Positions 1-7,380 are shown, counted from the first letter of the stretch. The stretch: DNA of 9,783 nt from Flavobacteriaceae bacterium (GCA_018608735.1 JABAYZ010000213.1:1-9783), one strand, 5' to 3'. The notes: a model not told the origin generated them from the letters alone. Made by a program: numbers and translations.

Positions 1-480
1 ATCGCCTTCACTACTACCACCATCCCCTGAAAACACAGCCGTTAACTTGGGTTCATTCTTTAAAATATGTGACAATGCAATCCCGTCAGCAACACCAAGT
101 TGAGGCCCTAAATGAGAAATCATTCCAATAATTTTATAATCTTGAGTCCCAAAATGAAACGAACGATCCCGCCCTTTGGTAAAACCATTGGCCTTGCCCT
201 GCCATTGCGAAAACAAACGATATAATGGAATCTCTCGTGTTGTAAACACCCCTAAATTACGGTGCATTGGGAGTATATACTCATCGGAATCTAAGGCTAA
301 TGTGACCCCTACAGAAATCGCTTCTTGTCCAATTCCAGAAAACCATTTTGAAATTTTACCCTGTCGAAGTAAAATTAACATTTTCTCCTCAATAAGTCTG
401 GATTTCAACATATTAAAACACAAAGACTTCCGAGTCTCCTTACTAATTTCTTTGTAATCGTAGTGAAATATTGGTTTCAA
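1..480 (-). CDS. 2-oxo acid dehydrogenase E1 component, alpha part (partial, runs off left edge)
   Basis: Thiamine-diphosphate-dependent E1 of a pyruvate or branched-chain 2-oxo acid dehydrogenase complex, which decarboxylates the 2-oxo acid and passes the acyl group to E2 lipoate in the cytosol. Reading the minus strand gives about 160 codons before the window edge. After a short N-terminus comes MLKSRLIEEKMLILLRQG, then GIGQEAISVG, PMHRNLGVF, KGRDRSFHFG and near the edge SGDGGSSEGD. The GDG begins the ThDP-binding motif; its distal NN half lies outside. In flavobacteria such genes often encode an alpha-beta fusion, but that cannot be checked here. The start is uncertain: the frame is open back to a TGA just upstream, and the only early initiator giving an extended N-terminus is a TTG at 478-480. 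The first ATG (409-411) would remove 23 residues ahead of the conserved region. A TATTTTTG element lies about 20 bases upstream of the TTG. Confidence 0.85.
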   Translation of the reverse strand, partial: MKPIFHYDYKEISKETRKSLCFNMLKSRLIEEKMLILLRQGKISKWFSGIGQEAISVGVTLALDSDEYILPMHRNLGVFTTREIPLYRLFSQWQGKANGFTKGRDRSFHFGTQDYKIIGMISHLGPQLGVADGIALSHILKNEPKLTAVFSGDGGSSEGD

Positions 481-499
481 ATTTGAATTATTTGTCTTT

Positions 500-507
500 C
501 AAAAATA
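500..507 (-). promoter_or_regulatory. -7 promoter element for the E1 gene
   Basis: On the minus strand this reads TATTTTTG, an exact match to the Bacteroidota -7 consensus TAnnTTTG. No clear TTG is visible 17-19 bases further upstream, so the -33 part is weak. It supports a transcript starting just upstream of the TTG start at 478-480. Confidence 0.5.
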
Positions 508-517
508 GGGAAATATT

Positions 518-535
518 AGTTAAAAACGTTTAACT
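518..535. promoter_or_regulatory. inverted repeat between divergent promoters, possible operator
   Basis: The sequence AGTTAAAaacgTTTAACT has two perfect 7-base arms around a 4-base centre. It lies between the divergent -7 elements of the E1 gene and the oxygenase gene, covering the expected -33 region of the E1 promoter. Binding by a regulator is inference; AT-rich palindromes also arise by chance. Confidence 0.3.
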
Positions 536-548
536 TTAAAAATTGCTT

Positions 549-576
549 TTGTAAAACCTTGGATTTGTTATCTTTG
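549..576 (+). promoter_or_regulatory. promoter for the oxygenase-SUI1-phosphorylase run
   Basis: A TTG at 549-551 and TATCTTTG at 569-576 are separated by 17 bases, matching both halves of the Bacteroidota promoter (TTG, 17-19 bp, TAnnTTTG). The expected start site is about 20 bases before the ATG at 602. Confidence 0.65.
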
Positions 577-601
577 TTATATTCATCATTAATCAAAAGC
601 A

Positions 602-1552
602 ATGAACAAAATTCCAAGTGTTAATCTTTCAGAGTTTTTATCTAAGGACCCCAGGGTTAAACAAAAATTTGTTAAAGAAATAGGAGAAGCTTATGAAACT
701 ATTGGATTCGTAGCCCTTAAAGGTCATTTTTTGGATGATACTTTAGTAGATACATTATACGCCGAGATAAAAAAGTTTTTTGATTTACCTACTGCACAAA
801 AACAAAGTTATGAAGTTCCAGGAATTGGAGGTCAACGTGGCTATGTATCCTTTGGAAAAGAAAGTGCTAAAGGAAGAACTGAGGGCGATTTAAAGGAATT
901 TTGGCATTTTGGTCAATATGTTGAAGACCATCCAGAACTCCAAGCTGAATACCATGATAATGTAGAAGTTCGTGAGCTCCCAGAATTCAATAAAGTCGGG
1001 AAAGAAACGTACAAAATGCTGGAAAAAACAGCGACATATGTTTTAAGAGCGTTGTCCATTTATTTAGGATTAGATGAGTTTTATTTTGACAACTATGTGC
1101 ATAATGGGAATAGTATTTTACGTCCTATTCACTACCCTCCTATTAAAGAAGAACCAAAAAATGCTGAACGTGCTGCAGCACATGGCGATATCAATCTCAT
1201 CACCCTATTAATGGGCGCACAAGGGAAAGGACTACAAGTTCAAAATCATGATGGCGAATGGATTGATGCCATGGCTAATCCAGATGAATTAATGATCAAT
1301 GTTGGTGATATGTTATCCCGACATACCAATAATAAATTAAAATCAACCATCCACAGAGTAATCAACCCACCACGAGAACTGTGGGGTACGTCACGCTATT
1401 CGATTCCTTTTTTCTTACACCCAATCAGTGCCATGAAATTAGACGTTTTGGAGAACTGTATTGATGCCGAACACCCAAAACAATTTGAAAACATCACTGC
1501 TGGAGAATATTTGGATCAACGCTTAAAAGAATTGGGATTAGCCAAAAAATAA
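602..1552 (+). CDS. isopenicillin N synthase-family 2-oxoglutarate/Fe(II) oxygenase
   Basis: A cytosolic non-haem iron oxygenase of the plant-type 2OG/isopenicillin N synthase family, 316 aa, close to the usual length. The N-terminal DIOX_N-like region spans roughly residues 4-120 (starting IPSVNLSEF). The C-terminal double-stranded beta-helix carries the iron triad H194-x-D196 (in AAAHGDINLITLL) and H251 (in STIHRVINP). The 2-oxoglutarate carboxylate-binding R-x-S is R265-Y-S267. All key residues are present, so an active enzyme is expected; the substrate cannot be inferred. Bacterial members mostly have no known role, and the neighbours (a translation factor and a nucleoside phosphorylase) give no pathway clue. 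The start ATG follows the promoter with a short leader. The stop codon overlaps the next start by one base (TAATG), implying translational coupling with the SUI1-like gene. Confidence 0.9.
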   Translation: MNKIPSVNLSEFLSKDPRVKQKFVKEIGEAYETIGFVALKGHFLDDTLVDTLYAEIKKFFDLPTAQKQSYEVPGIGGQRGYVSFGKESAKGRTEGDLKEFWHFGQYVEDHPELQAEYHDNVEVRELPEFNKVGKETYKMLEKTATYVLRALSIYLGLDEFYFDNYVHNGNSILRPIHYPPIKEEPKNAERAAAHGDINLITLLMGAQGKGLQVQNHDGEWIDAMANPDELMINVGDMLSRHTNNKLKSTIHRVINPPRELWGTSRYSIPFFLHPISAMKLDVLENCIDAEHPKQFENITAGEYLDQRLKELGLAKK

Positions 1553-1881
1553 TGGATTTAAAAGACCAACTAAAAAACCTATTCCCAGAGCATACCGAAA
1601 CTCCTGAGGAGCATTCCGAAGTTAAAAAAACATCCCTTTGGATGCAAGATGATCCTATAATTTGCAAATACGAAAAACGAAAAGGGAAACCCATCACTAT
1701 CATTGAAGGTTACACTGGTGCGGATAAAGACTTTAAAAGCCTCGCCAAAGATCTCAAAAAGAAGTTTAGTGTTGGTGGAAGTTTTAAAAACGACAGCATC
1801 ATCATACAAGGAGATTACAGAGATAAAATTATGGAGTTTTTGAAAGCATTGGGATTCAATGTCAAACGTGTTGGAGGCTAA
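1552..1881 (+). CDS. SUI1/eIF1-family translation initiation factor (YciH-like)
   Basis: A small basic protein of 109 aa with a SUI1 domain over about residues 35-107, preceded by an acidic, probably flexible N-terminus. The recognisable core is the KFSVGGSFKNDSIIIQGDY stretch followed by RDKIMEFLKALGF, matching the VGGxxKxxxIxIQGDxR pattern of bacterial YciH/SUI1 proteins. By family it is a ribosome-associated relative of eukaryotic eIF1 thought to influence start-codon fidelity; in bacteria it is non-essential and poorly understood. Its ATG shares a base with the upstream oxygenase stop codon, and the next gene begins 15 bases after its stop, so the three very probably share one transcript. 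Confidence 0.88.
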   Translation: MDLKDQLKNLFPEHTETPEEHSEVKKTSLWMQDDPIICKYEKRKGKPITIIEGYTGADKDFKSLAKDLKKKFSVGGSFKNDSIIIQGDYRDKIMEFLKALGFNVKRVGG

Positions 1882-1896
1882 TCATAAAACAATCAA

Positions 1897-2766
1897 ATGT
1901 CTATAAAAAACTCTGAACTCATACTCAATTCGGATGGTAGTATTTACCATCTTCATCTAAAACCTTCGGACATTGCGGATACCATTATTTTTGTGGGAGA
2001 TCAAGAGCGTGTTGCTGAAGTTACCAAACATTTTGATTCTATAGATTTTGAAACCCAAAGTCGAGAATTTAAAACACAAACCGGAATCTATAAAGGAAAA
2101 CGACTTTCTGTTATTTCTACGGGGATTGGTCCAGACAATATTGATATTGTCATCAATGAACTGGATGCTTTGGTGAATATTGATTTTGAAACTCGAGAAA
2201 TCAAAGCGAAAAAAAGCCGTTTATCTATTATTCGTATTGGAACTTCAGGGGCATTACAACCAGATATTGATGTTGATAGTTTTGTTATTAGTAATTATGC
2301 AATGGATATTAATGGAATGTTGCAGTCCTACAAAATTGATGCGATCAAACATGCCGATATCGAAGCTGCTTTTGTGAACCATACGCAATGGAGTCCACAA
2401 AAACCCTATCCTGTTATTATTCAAAACTCAAAACTATTAGAAGCTAAACTAAAAAGTGAGCAGACCATTAACGGATTGACTGCGACTTGTGGCGGTTTCT
2501 ATGGGCCTCAAGGCCGTGTATTACGCTTAGAATTACAGGACGAAAGTCTAAATCATAAAATGGATAGTTTTGAGTATAACGGCTTAAGAGTGACCAATTT
2601 TGAAATGGAGACTTCTGCCATTTATGGCTTATCCAAATTATTGGGACATGAAGCCTGTTCAATGAATGCTATTTTAGCCAACAGAGCTTTGGGAACTTTT
2701 AGTAAAGATCCACAAGCTACTATCGAAAAATTAATAATATATACGCTAAGTAAACTTATTTCTTAA
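1897..2766 (+). CDS. nucleoside phosphorylase (uridine/purine phosphorylase family, PNP_UDP_1)
   Basis: A cytosolic enzyme of 289 aa that splits a nucleoside with phosphate into free base and (deoxy)ribose 1-phosphate, for pyrimidine or purine salvage. The sequence shows the phosphate-binding start FVGDQERV (33-40), the STGIGPDN loop (74-81), the core strand RIGTSGAL (113-120), the FYGPQGR base-site loop (201-207, uridine-phosphorylase-like) and the nucleoside-binding NFEMETSAIY (234-243). FYGPQGR points to uridine phosphorylase-like specificity, but the sequence diverges enough from E. coli Udp that the substrate is left open. It is probably co-transcribed with the SUI1 gene. No signal peptide. 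Confidence 0.88.
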   Translation: MSIKNSELILNSDGSIYHLHLKPSDIADTIIFVGDQERVAEVTKHFDSIDFETQSREFKTQTGIYKGKRLSVISTGIGPDNIDIVINELDALVNIDFETREIKAKKSRLSIIRIGTSGALQPDIDVDSFVISNYAMDINGMLQSYKIDAIKHADIEAAFVNHTQWSPQKPYPVIIQNSKLLEAKLKSEQTINGLTATCGGFYGPQGRVLRLELQDESLNHKMDSFEYNGLRVTNFEMETSAIYGLSKLLGHEACSMNAILANRALGTFSKDPQATIEKLIIYTLSKLIS

Positions 2767-2857
2767 ATGAAACATCCATAGCTAAAACTTGAAAACCTAA
2801 GAAAAATAGTCAAATGGATGTAACATGTGACCCTTAAAAATCAATAACAATACACAC

Positions 2858-3718
2858 ATGAAAAATGTACGCATTGGCGGAGTTCCAGAACACTTCAATT
2901 ACGCTTGGTATTTGGCTTTAAAGCAAGGTCATTTTAAACCTCACGATATCAACGTTCGCTGGAACGATTATTTTGGTGGAACCGGTCAAATGACCAAAGC
3001 ACTGCGCGATAATGAGATTGACATCGCAGTGATTCTAACGGAAGGCATCATCAAAGATATAACGGAGGGCAATCCTTGTAAAATTGTACAAGTTTTTGTG
3101 AAATCCCCTTTAATTTGGGGAATTCATGTGGCAGAAAATTCTGCTTTTAAACAACTAAGTGAGCTGAAAGGTCAACGGGCGGCTATCAGTCGCTATGGTT
3201 CTGGATCTCATCTTATGGCGTATGTGAATGCATTAGAACTCGATTGGGATACAGCATCTGATTTACGGTTTGAAGTTGTCAAAGATTTAGACGGTGCCGT
3301 AGATGCACTCACCCATCAAAAAGCGGATTATTTTATGTGGGAAAAATTTACGACAAAGCCATTGGTTGATCAGAACACGTTCCGTCGTTTAGGGGATTGC
3401 CCAACGCCTTGGCCTTGCTTTGTCATTGCAGTTCGTGATGAATTCATTGCCAATGAAAAGGAAACGCTTCAAGCCATACTAAAAGTCATTAATACTATTA
3501 CATCGGGTTTTAAACGAATCCCTGAAATTGATACGATTATTTCCGAGCGATATGAACAAAAGAATGACGATGTGAAAAATTGGTTAGCACTCACAGAATG
3601 GTCACAAGAAAACATTTCGCCATCGACTGTTGAAGCTGTTCAAAATCAATTATTAAAATTAGACATCATCTCAAAAAAATTACCATTCGATCAATTGGTT
3701 GCCTCTCTGGAGGATTAG
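2858..3718 (+). CDS. leaderless substrate-binding-protein-like (NMT1/THI5-type) protein
   Basis: A 286-aa protein with the type 2 periplasmic-binding fold pattern. The N-terminal lobe reads IGGVPEHFNYAWYLALKQG, then GGTGQMTKALRDNEIDIAVIL (about 40-60), and the hinge and second lobe include SELKGQRAAISRYGSGSHLMAY (about 101-122). It resembles the ligand-binding part of ABC importers for aromatic or sulfonate-type compounds or thiamine precursors. The protein starts MKNVRIGGVPEH with no hydrophobic signal or lipobox, so it should stay in the cytosol, and no permease or ATPase gene is adjacent. That fits either a cytosolic THI5/NMT1-like enzyme or sensor, or a stand-alone binding protein; the ligand is unknown. 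It follows the nucleoside phosphorylase after 91 bases and ends in a 4-base overlap with the convergent ung gene. Confidence 0.75.
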   Translation: MKNVRIGGVPEHFNYAWYLALKQGHFKPHDINVRWNDYFGGTGQMTKALRDNEIDIAVILTEGIIKDITEGNPCKIVQVFVKSPLIWGIHVAENSAFKQLSELKGQRAAISRYGSGSHLMAYVNALELDWDTASDLRFEVVKDLDGAVDALTHQKADYFMWEKFTTKPLVDQNTFRRLGDCPTPWPCFVIAVRDEFIANEKETLQAILKVINTITSGFKRIPEIDTIISERYEQKNDDVKNWLALTEWSQENISPSTVEAVQNQLLKLDIISKKLPFDQLVASLED

Positions 3719-4380
3719 CCCCATTGTATGGGAGTCGCTCCCCAGGATTCCAAGACTGCATTCGTTTTACTAAAATGCTTATTCCCAAACCAATACCCAC
3801 GATTGGCACTCATGGGCGATGGATGTCCACTTTCCAAAATAGTATGTTTTTGAGTGTCGATAAGTTTGATTTTAGTTTTAGCAAAACTCCCCCACAATAA
3901 GAAAATTATATTCGATTTTTTAGAAGATAAGGTTTTAATAACCTGATTTGTGAATTCCTCCCAACCCTGTTTTTGATGGCTTCCTGCCTCCTTTGCACGC
4001 ACACTCAAGGTCGCATTTAACAGCAGTACCCCTTGGCTTGCCCACGAGCATAAATCACCACTAAATGGATATGGAAGGTTCAAATCGGATTCTAATTCCT
4101 TAAAAATATTTTTTAAAGACGGCGGATGTGGCATACCCTCATTCACCGAAAAACACAATCCGTTAGCCTGCCCTGCGCCATGATACGGATCTTGACCTAA
4201 AATGACAACTTTTACAGCTTCAAAAGGGCAATGCTCAAACGCATTAAAAACCTGTTCTATAGGAGGATAGCATGAGTTTGACTCATATTCTGCACGTATA
4301 AAACGATCTAGTTTCTCGAAATAAGATTTCTTAAATTCAGATTCTAAATGGGAACGCCAAGTTCCTTTGAGCTGTAACAT
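3715..4380 (-). CDS. ung: uracil-DNA glycosylase, family 1
   Basis: Removes uracil from DNA arising from cytosine deamination or dUTP misincorporation, the first step of base excision repair. At 221 aa it has the normal length. The water-activating loop is GQDPYHG (62-68) with catalytic D64. Uracil-binding residues appear in ANGLCFSV (F77) and LLNATLSVR (120-128, with N122). The DNA-intercalation and catalytic loop is GHPSPMSA (185-192) with H186. All family 1 motifs are intact. It is transcribed divergently from mutS2, a DNA maintenance neighbour, and converges on the substrate-binding-like gene with a 4-base overlap. Confidence 0.97.
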   Translation of the reverse strand: MLQLKGTWRSHLESEFKKSYFEKLDRFIRAEYESNSCYPPIEQVFNAFEHCPFEAVKVVILGQDPYHGAGQANGLCFSVNEGMPHPPSLKNIFKELESDLNLPYPFSGDLCSWASQGVLLLNATLSVRAKEAGSHQKQGWEEFTNQVIKTLSSKKSNIIFLLWGSFAKTKIKLIDTQKHTILESGHPSPMSANRGYWFGNKHFSKTNAVLESWGATPIQWG

Positions 4381-4412
4381 ATAAAATTGCTTAAAAATTA
4401 AGACTTAGACTA

Positions 4413-4420
4413 CAAACTTA
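4413..4420 (-). promoter_or_regulatory. -7 promoter element for ung
   Basis: On the minus strand this reads TAAGTTTG, matching TAnnTTTG, about 33 bases before the ung ATG. The -33 half is not clear. It lies about 27 bases from the oppositely directed mutS2 element, so the two promoters share the same short region. Confidence 0.5.
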
Positions 4421-4446
4421 AGCTATATATTTTAAACTTTAATACC

Positions 4447-4454
4447 TACATTTG
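4447..4454 (+). promoter_or_regulatory. -7 promoter element for mutS2
   Basis: TACATTTG matches TAnnTTTG and lies 22 bases before the mutS2 ATG. No good TTG is seen 17-19 bases upstream. Confidence 0.5.
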
Positions 4455-4476
4455 TAATGACTTATGCACGAACGCT

Positions 4477-6645
4477 ATGATTAACATTTCCAAGAAAACA
4501 TTGCAGGATTTAGAATTCGAATCCGTAATCCAACAGCTGGCATCTCACAATGTCACAACTCTAGGAAAAGCTGAGATCCTAGCAACTTTACCATTTTCAA
4601 AAAGAGAAGATGTTACCGAAGCGCTGCGACTCACCAATGAATTTGTATCCTCTTTTGATAACGAAAATCGAATTCCGAATCATGGATTTGATGCCATCAC
4701 CGAACAATTAAAATTAATTCGAATTGAAAATAATTATTTAGAAATAGATGGGTTTCGAAGAATAGCAAGCATTTGTGTGACCACTAATATATTACTGAAA
4801 TTCTTCAAGAAATTTCATGAATATTATCCGCTTTTACATAAGGTTTCTCTACAACTAGAGGCAAACAAAGACATTCCTGAAGCAATTCATAGTGTGGTTG
4901 ATAAATTTGGAGAGATTCGCAACGATGCTTCTGAAACGCTATATGGTTTACGTAAATCCATTCAATCTGTTCGTACTAAAATCAATACCAGTTTCAACTC
5001 TGCTTTAAGCATGTATAACAGTGCTGAGTATTTAGATGATATTCGTGAAACGGTCATGGAAAACCGCCGTGTATTGGCCGTAAAAGCCATGTATCGCCGT
5101 AAAGTAAAAGGGAGTATTTTGGGGGCAAGTAAAACTGGGAGTATTGTATATATCGAACCCGATACGACACAACAACATCAACGCGATCTTAATAATTTAG
5201 AGTTTGAAGAAACTGAAGAAATCAAGCGAATTTTACTTGAACTCACAAGTTTTATAAGTGGCTACAGTCCACTGCTAGAATCCTATCAACAGTTTCTAAC
5301 AAAAATAGATGTCATCTATGCCAAAGCGAAGTATGCCAAAACCATTGATGCAGTCCTCCCAGAAGTCACTACGCACCAAGAAATAGATCTTGTTGACGCC
5401 TACCATCCATTGCTGTTGGTTGCGAATAAAAATGAGGGGATTACCACCTTTCCTCAAACGATTACCATGACGACCGAAAGTCGAATTATTGTGATTTCGG
5501 GACCTAATGCAGGCGGAAAAAGCATTACACTTAAAACCGTAGGGCTGTTGCAAATTATGGTGCAATCGGGGATGTTGATTCCTGTGCATGAACGCTCAAA
5601 ACTCTGTTTGTTTGATTCAATTTTAAGTGACATTGGCGACAATCAATCCATAGAAAATCACCTAAGTACTTATAGCTATCGCTTGAAACAAATGAATTAT
5701 TTTTTAAAGAAATGTAACAAGCACACGCTCTTTTTAATTGATGAATTTGGAACGGGTAGTGATCCTGAATTGGGTGGTGCGCTGGCAGAAACCTTCCTAG
5801 AAGTGTTTTATGAGCGCGAAGCCTTTGGGATTATTACTACGCATTACAGTAATTTAAAACTACTGGCCAATGAATTGCCACACATCCAAAATGCAAATAT
5901 GTTGTTTGATGAAAAGACCTTACTGCCCTTGTATAAGTTGGTCATTGGGCAAGCCGGGAGCTCCTTTACTTTTGAGGTGGCTCAGAAAAACGGTATCCCT
6001 TTTAGTTTGATCAACCGATCAAAAAAGAAAATCGAACGCGGCAAAATACGCTTTGATAAAACCATTGCAAAGCTTCAAAAAGAGCGATCTAAACTTGAAA
6101 AAACAGAACGAGCCCTCAAGCAAAATGAAATTAAAAAGAGTTTAGAAGCTGATAAATTAGAAACGACTAATGCTAAGGCCAAGAAAAAACTGCAAAGCTA
6201 TCAAGAGCTTTTTGACAGTAATCAGCGCTTGGTGTATTTGGGGCAAAAAATTAGTGATTTGGGCGAAAGCTATTTCGAGAACAATCGGAAACGCGAATTG
6301 ATGAATGAGCTTTTTAAGTTGGTTCAGATCGAAAATTCGAAACGTCAAAAAATAAGCCTCAAACAGAAAAAGGCGCAAAAGATTAAGGAAACCGAGCTCA
6401 AAAAAGAGGTTGACAAAAAAGTAGAGGTGATTCGCAAAGAGAAAAAGCAACAGAAAGCAAAAGCAGCTTTAATTCCACCAAAACCCAAACGCATTCTTGT
6501 CATTGGAGACTCTGTGCGTTTAGAAGATGGCCGTGCTGTGGGTACTTTGGATAAGCTCGAAAAAAACAAAGCGGTGGTTAATTATGGGCTGTTTACTACA
6601 ACAGTTAATATTGACCGTCTTGAATATGTGAAGACTAAAAAGTAA
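4477..6645 (+). CDS. mutS2: MutS2-family ATPase lacking a recognisable Smr domain
   Basis: A MutS-family ATPase, 722 aa. Residues about 1-300 form the MutS core and clamp region. The ABC-type ATPase follows with Walker A GPNAGGKS (342-349), Walker B LFLIDEFGTGSDP with D422-E423, and the dimer/switch histidine in IITTHYSNLK. A long, highly charged coiled coil rich in K and E covers roughly 515-660. The end (about 672-722, RILVIGDSVRLEDGRAVGTL then a YGLFTTTVNIDRLEYV-type strand) resembles the KOW-like module of MutS2. The Smr nuclease domain with its LDLRG motif, which closes Bacillus and Helicobacter MutS2, is absent. MutS2 has been linked to suppression of recombination and, in Bacillus, to rescue of collided ribosomes; which applies to this form is open. 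The stop overlaps the DCC gene start by one base. Confidence 0.93.
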   Translation: MINISKKTLQDLEFESVIQQLASHNVTTLGKAEILATLPFSKREDVTEALRLTNEFVSSFDNENRIPNHGFDAITEQLKLIRIENNYLEIDGFRRIASICVTTNILLKFFKKFHEYYPLLHKVSLQLEANKDIPEAIHSVVDKFGEIRNDASETLYGLRKSIQSVRTKINTSFNSALSMYNSAEYLDDIRETVMENRRVLAVKAMYRRKVKGSILGASKTGSIVYIEPDTTQQHQRDLNNLEFEETEEIKRILLELTSFISGYSPLLESYQQFLTKIDVIYAKAKYAKTIDAVLPEVTTHQEIDLVDAYHPLLLVANKNEGITTFPQTITMTTESRIIVISGPNAGGKSITLKTVGLLQIMVQSGMLIPVHERSKLCLFDSILSDIGDNQSIENHLSTYSYRLKQMNYFLKKCNKHTLFLIDEFGTGSDPELGGALAETFLEVFYEREAFGIITTHYSNLKLLANELPHIQNANMLFDEKTLLPLYKLVIGQAGSSFTFEVAQKNGIPFSLINRSKKKIERGKIRFDKTIAKLQKERSKLEKTERALKQNEIKKSLEADKLETTNAKAKKKLQSYQELFDSNQRLVYLGQKISDLGESYFENNRKRELMNELFKLVQIENSKRQKISLKQKKAQKIKETELKKEVDKKVEVIRKEKKQQKAKAALIPPKPKRILVIGDSVRLEDGRAVGTLDKLEKNKAVVNYGLFTTTVNIDRLEYVKTKK

Positions 6646-7040
6646 TGCAAAAAATTGTCTTTTTTGACGGCGTGTGTAACCTCTGCAATCGCAGTGTAAA
6701 TTTCCTGATATCCAAAGATAATAAAGGCGTTTTAAAATTTGCAGCCTTACAGAGTACTTATGCCCAAAAAGTGATTCCAAAAGCGCTGCTAAATCATGAA
6801 AAATTAGACAGTATTATAGTTTATACGGATGGTAAATTTTACGATCGAAGTACCGCGGTTTTGAAACTGTGCAAAATCTTAGGAGGGTTGTGTAGCGTTT
6901 TTCTAATTGGGTTCCTCCTACCGCGTTTTTTACGTGATGGCCTGTACTCCTTTATCGCGAACAACCGCTACCGCTGGTTTGGAAAAACAAAGCAATGCAG
7001 AGTGCCTACGGAAGCCTTAAAAGAGCGGTTTTTGGATTGA
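6645..7040 (+). CDS. DCC-family thiol-disulfide oxidoreductase-like protein (DUF393)
   Basis: A small 131-aa protein. It begins VFFDGVCNLCN (5-15), the signature of the DCC family: aspartate D8 and a C11-x-x-C14 pair in a thioredoxin-like fold. It has a hydrophobic stretch around 81-97 (GLCSVFLIGFLLPRFLR) and the typical YRWFGKTKQC end region with a further cysteine at 118. The family is predicted to act in thiol-disulfide exchange, without an assigned substrate. Its ATG overlaps the mutS2 stop (TAATG), so it is almost certainly translated from the mutS2 transcript. It is the last gene before the repeat-flanked accessory region. Confidence 0.88.
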   Translation: MQKIVFFDGVCNLCNRSVNFLISKDNKGVLKFAALQSTYAQKVIPKALLNHEKLDSIIVYTDGKFYDRSTAVLKLCKILGGLCSVFLIGFLLPRFLRDGLYSFIANNRYRWFGKTKQCRVPTEALKERFLD

Positions 7041-7054
7041 TATGATGTATTTCC

Positions 7055-7165
7055 GAATGTCAAAACCTTGCTCTCTTTATGTACATTAAATTATTTTTAC
7101 TAAATTTAACCCAGTCTTAGATTTCAAATCTGATTCTTCATTTTAACCAATTCAATTTTTTAGTA
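7055..7165. repeat. direct repeat, left copy, flanking hipBA
   Basis: These 111 bases recur at 9078-9188 in the same orientation with 5 mismatches and no gaps (by eye, at 7061, 7081, 7084, 7132 and 7133). The copy lies just after the DCC gene and before the hipB control region. It is AT-rich and includes a weak inverted repeat TTAAATT/AATTTAA (7086-7092 with 7103-7109) and AGATTTcAAATCT (7130-7142), whose arms are broken in the right copy. Weaker similarity continues to about 7229. It carries no convincing reading frame. It could be a cassette boundary, a recombination site or a dispersed repeat family. Confidence 0.9.
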
Positions 7166-7186
7166 CTGTATTTAAAAAACTGTAGT

Positions 7187-7202
7187 TGCACAGCGGTGTG
7201 CA
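7187..7202. other. small hairpin in the diverged tail of the left repeat
   Basis: TGCACA gcgg TGTGCA forms a perfect 6-base stem with a 4-base loop. The aligned place after the right repeat (9209-9224) keeps the outer TGCA/TGTGC pairing with one internal mismatch. The retained pairing amid about 60 percent identity hints at a structured element, but it is short and its function is unknown. Confidence 0.35.
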
Positions 7203-7245
7203 TGTATGTGGTGTGTTTAGAAACAGATTCAGCAAGAACTCTATA

Positions 7246-7259
7246 TTGGTATTTACCAA
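7246..7259. promoter_or_regulatory. hipBA operator O1 (candidate HipB site)
   Basis: TTGGTATTTACCAA is a perfect palindrome with arms TTGGTA/TACCAA around a 2-base centre. It is the first of a series of matching sites ahead of hipB, centred 41 bases upstream of O2. HipB-family antitoxins bind multiple palindromic operators of this kind; assignment to this HipB is inference from position and repetition. Confidence 0.7.
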
Positions 7260-7286
7260 CATTAACTTCATTAAACACATCTAAAA

Positions 7287-7300
7287 CTGGTAATTACCAA
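7287..7300. promoter_or_regulatory. hipBA operator O2 (candidate HipB site)
   Basis: CTGGTAATTACCAA matches O1 and O3, with only the first base departing from the TTGGTAnnTACCAA pattern; the inner 12 bases are a perfect palindrome. Its centre is 54 bases upstream of O3. It lies upstream of the likely -33 region of the hipBA promoter. Confidence 0.7.
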
Positions 7301-7330
7301 CATTATATTATCTAATACAACTATTTTTTG

Positions 7331-7338
7331 TATCTTTG
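7331..7338 (+). promoter_or_regulatory. -7 promoter element for hipBA
   Basis: TATCTTTG matches TAnnTTTG exactly and lies 42 bases before the hipB ATG. No TTG appears 17-19 bases upstream, so the -33 half is weak. O3 begins two bases after this element and would cover the transcription start, a good placement for autorepression. Confidence 0.65.
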
Positions 7339-7340
7339 AA

Positions 7341-7354
7341 TTGGTAAATACCAA
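7341..7354. promoter_or_regulatory. hipBA operator O3 over the start site
   Basis: TTGGTAAATACCAA is a perfect TTGGTA/TACCAA palindrome. It lies directly downstream of the -7 element, so an occupied site should block initiation. Confidence 0.72.
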
Positions 7355-7380
7355 CACTAAGTACAAAAAAAGCATTAAAG

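Noticed and set aside
176..457. Plus-strand open frame of 93 codons at the left end
   Set aside because: It is antisense to the clearly conserved E1 gene on the minus strand and shows no family features.
2772..2821. Inverted repeat ACACTCAT-like pair (ACATCCAT with ATGGATGT) between the phosphorylase and the binding-protein gene
   Set aside because: The actual arms are ACATCCAT and ATGGATGT, 8 bases with a 34-base loop and no T-run; too weak to call a terminator or operator.
5296..6569. Several minus-strand open frames within mutS2
   Set aside because: They lie opposite the intact MutS2 ATPase and coiled-coil coding sequence, and their residues look like reverse translations of it.
7086..7142. 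Minus-strand 18-codon frame inside each repeat, ending SKTGLNLVKII, with one K/R difference between copies
   Set aside because: The conservative replacement is suggestive of an old gene end, but the frame is closed by a stop only 18 codons upstream in both copies, so coding cannot be supported.
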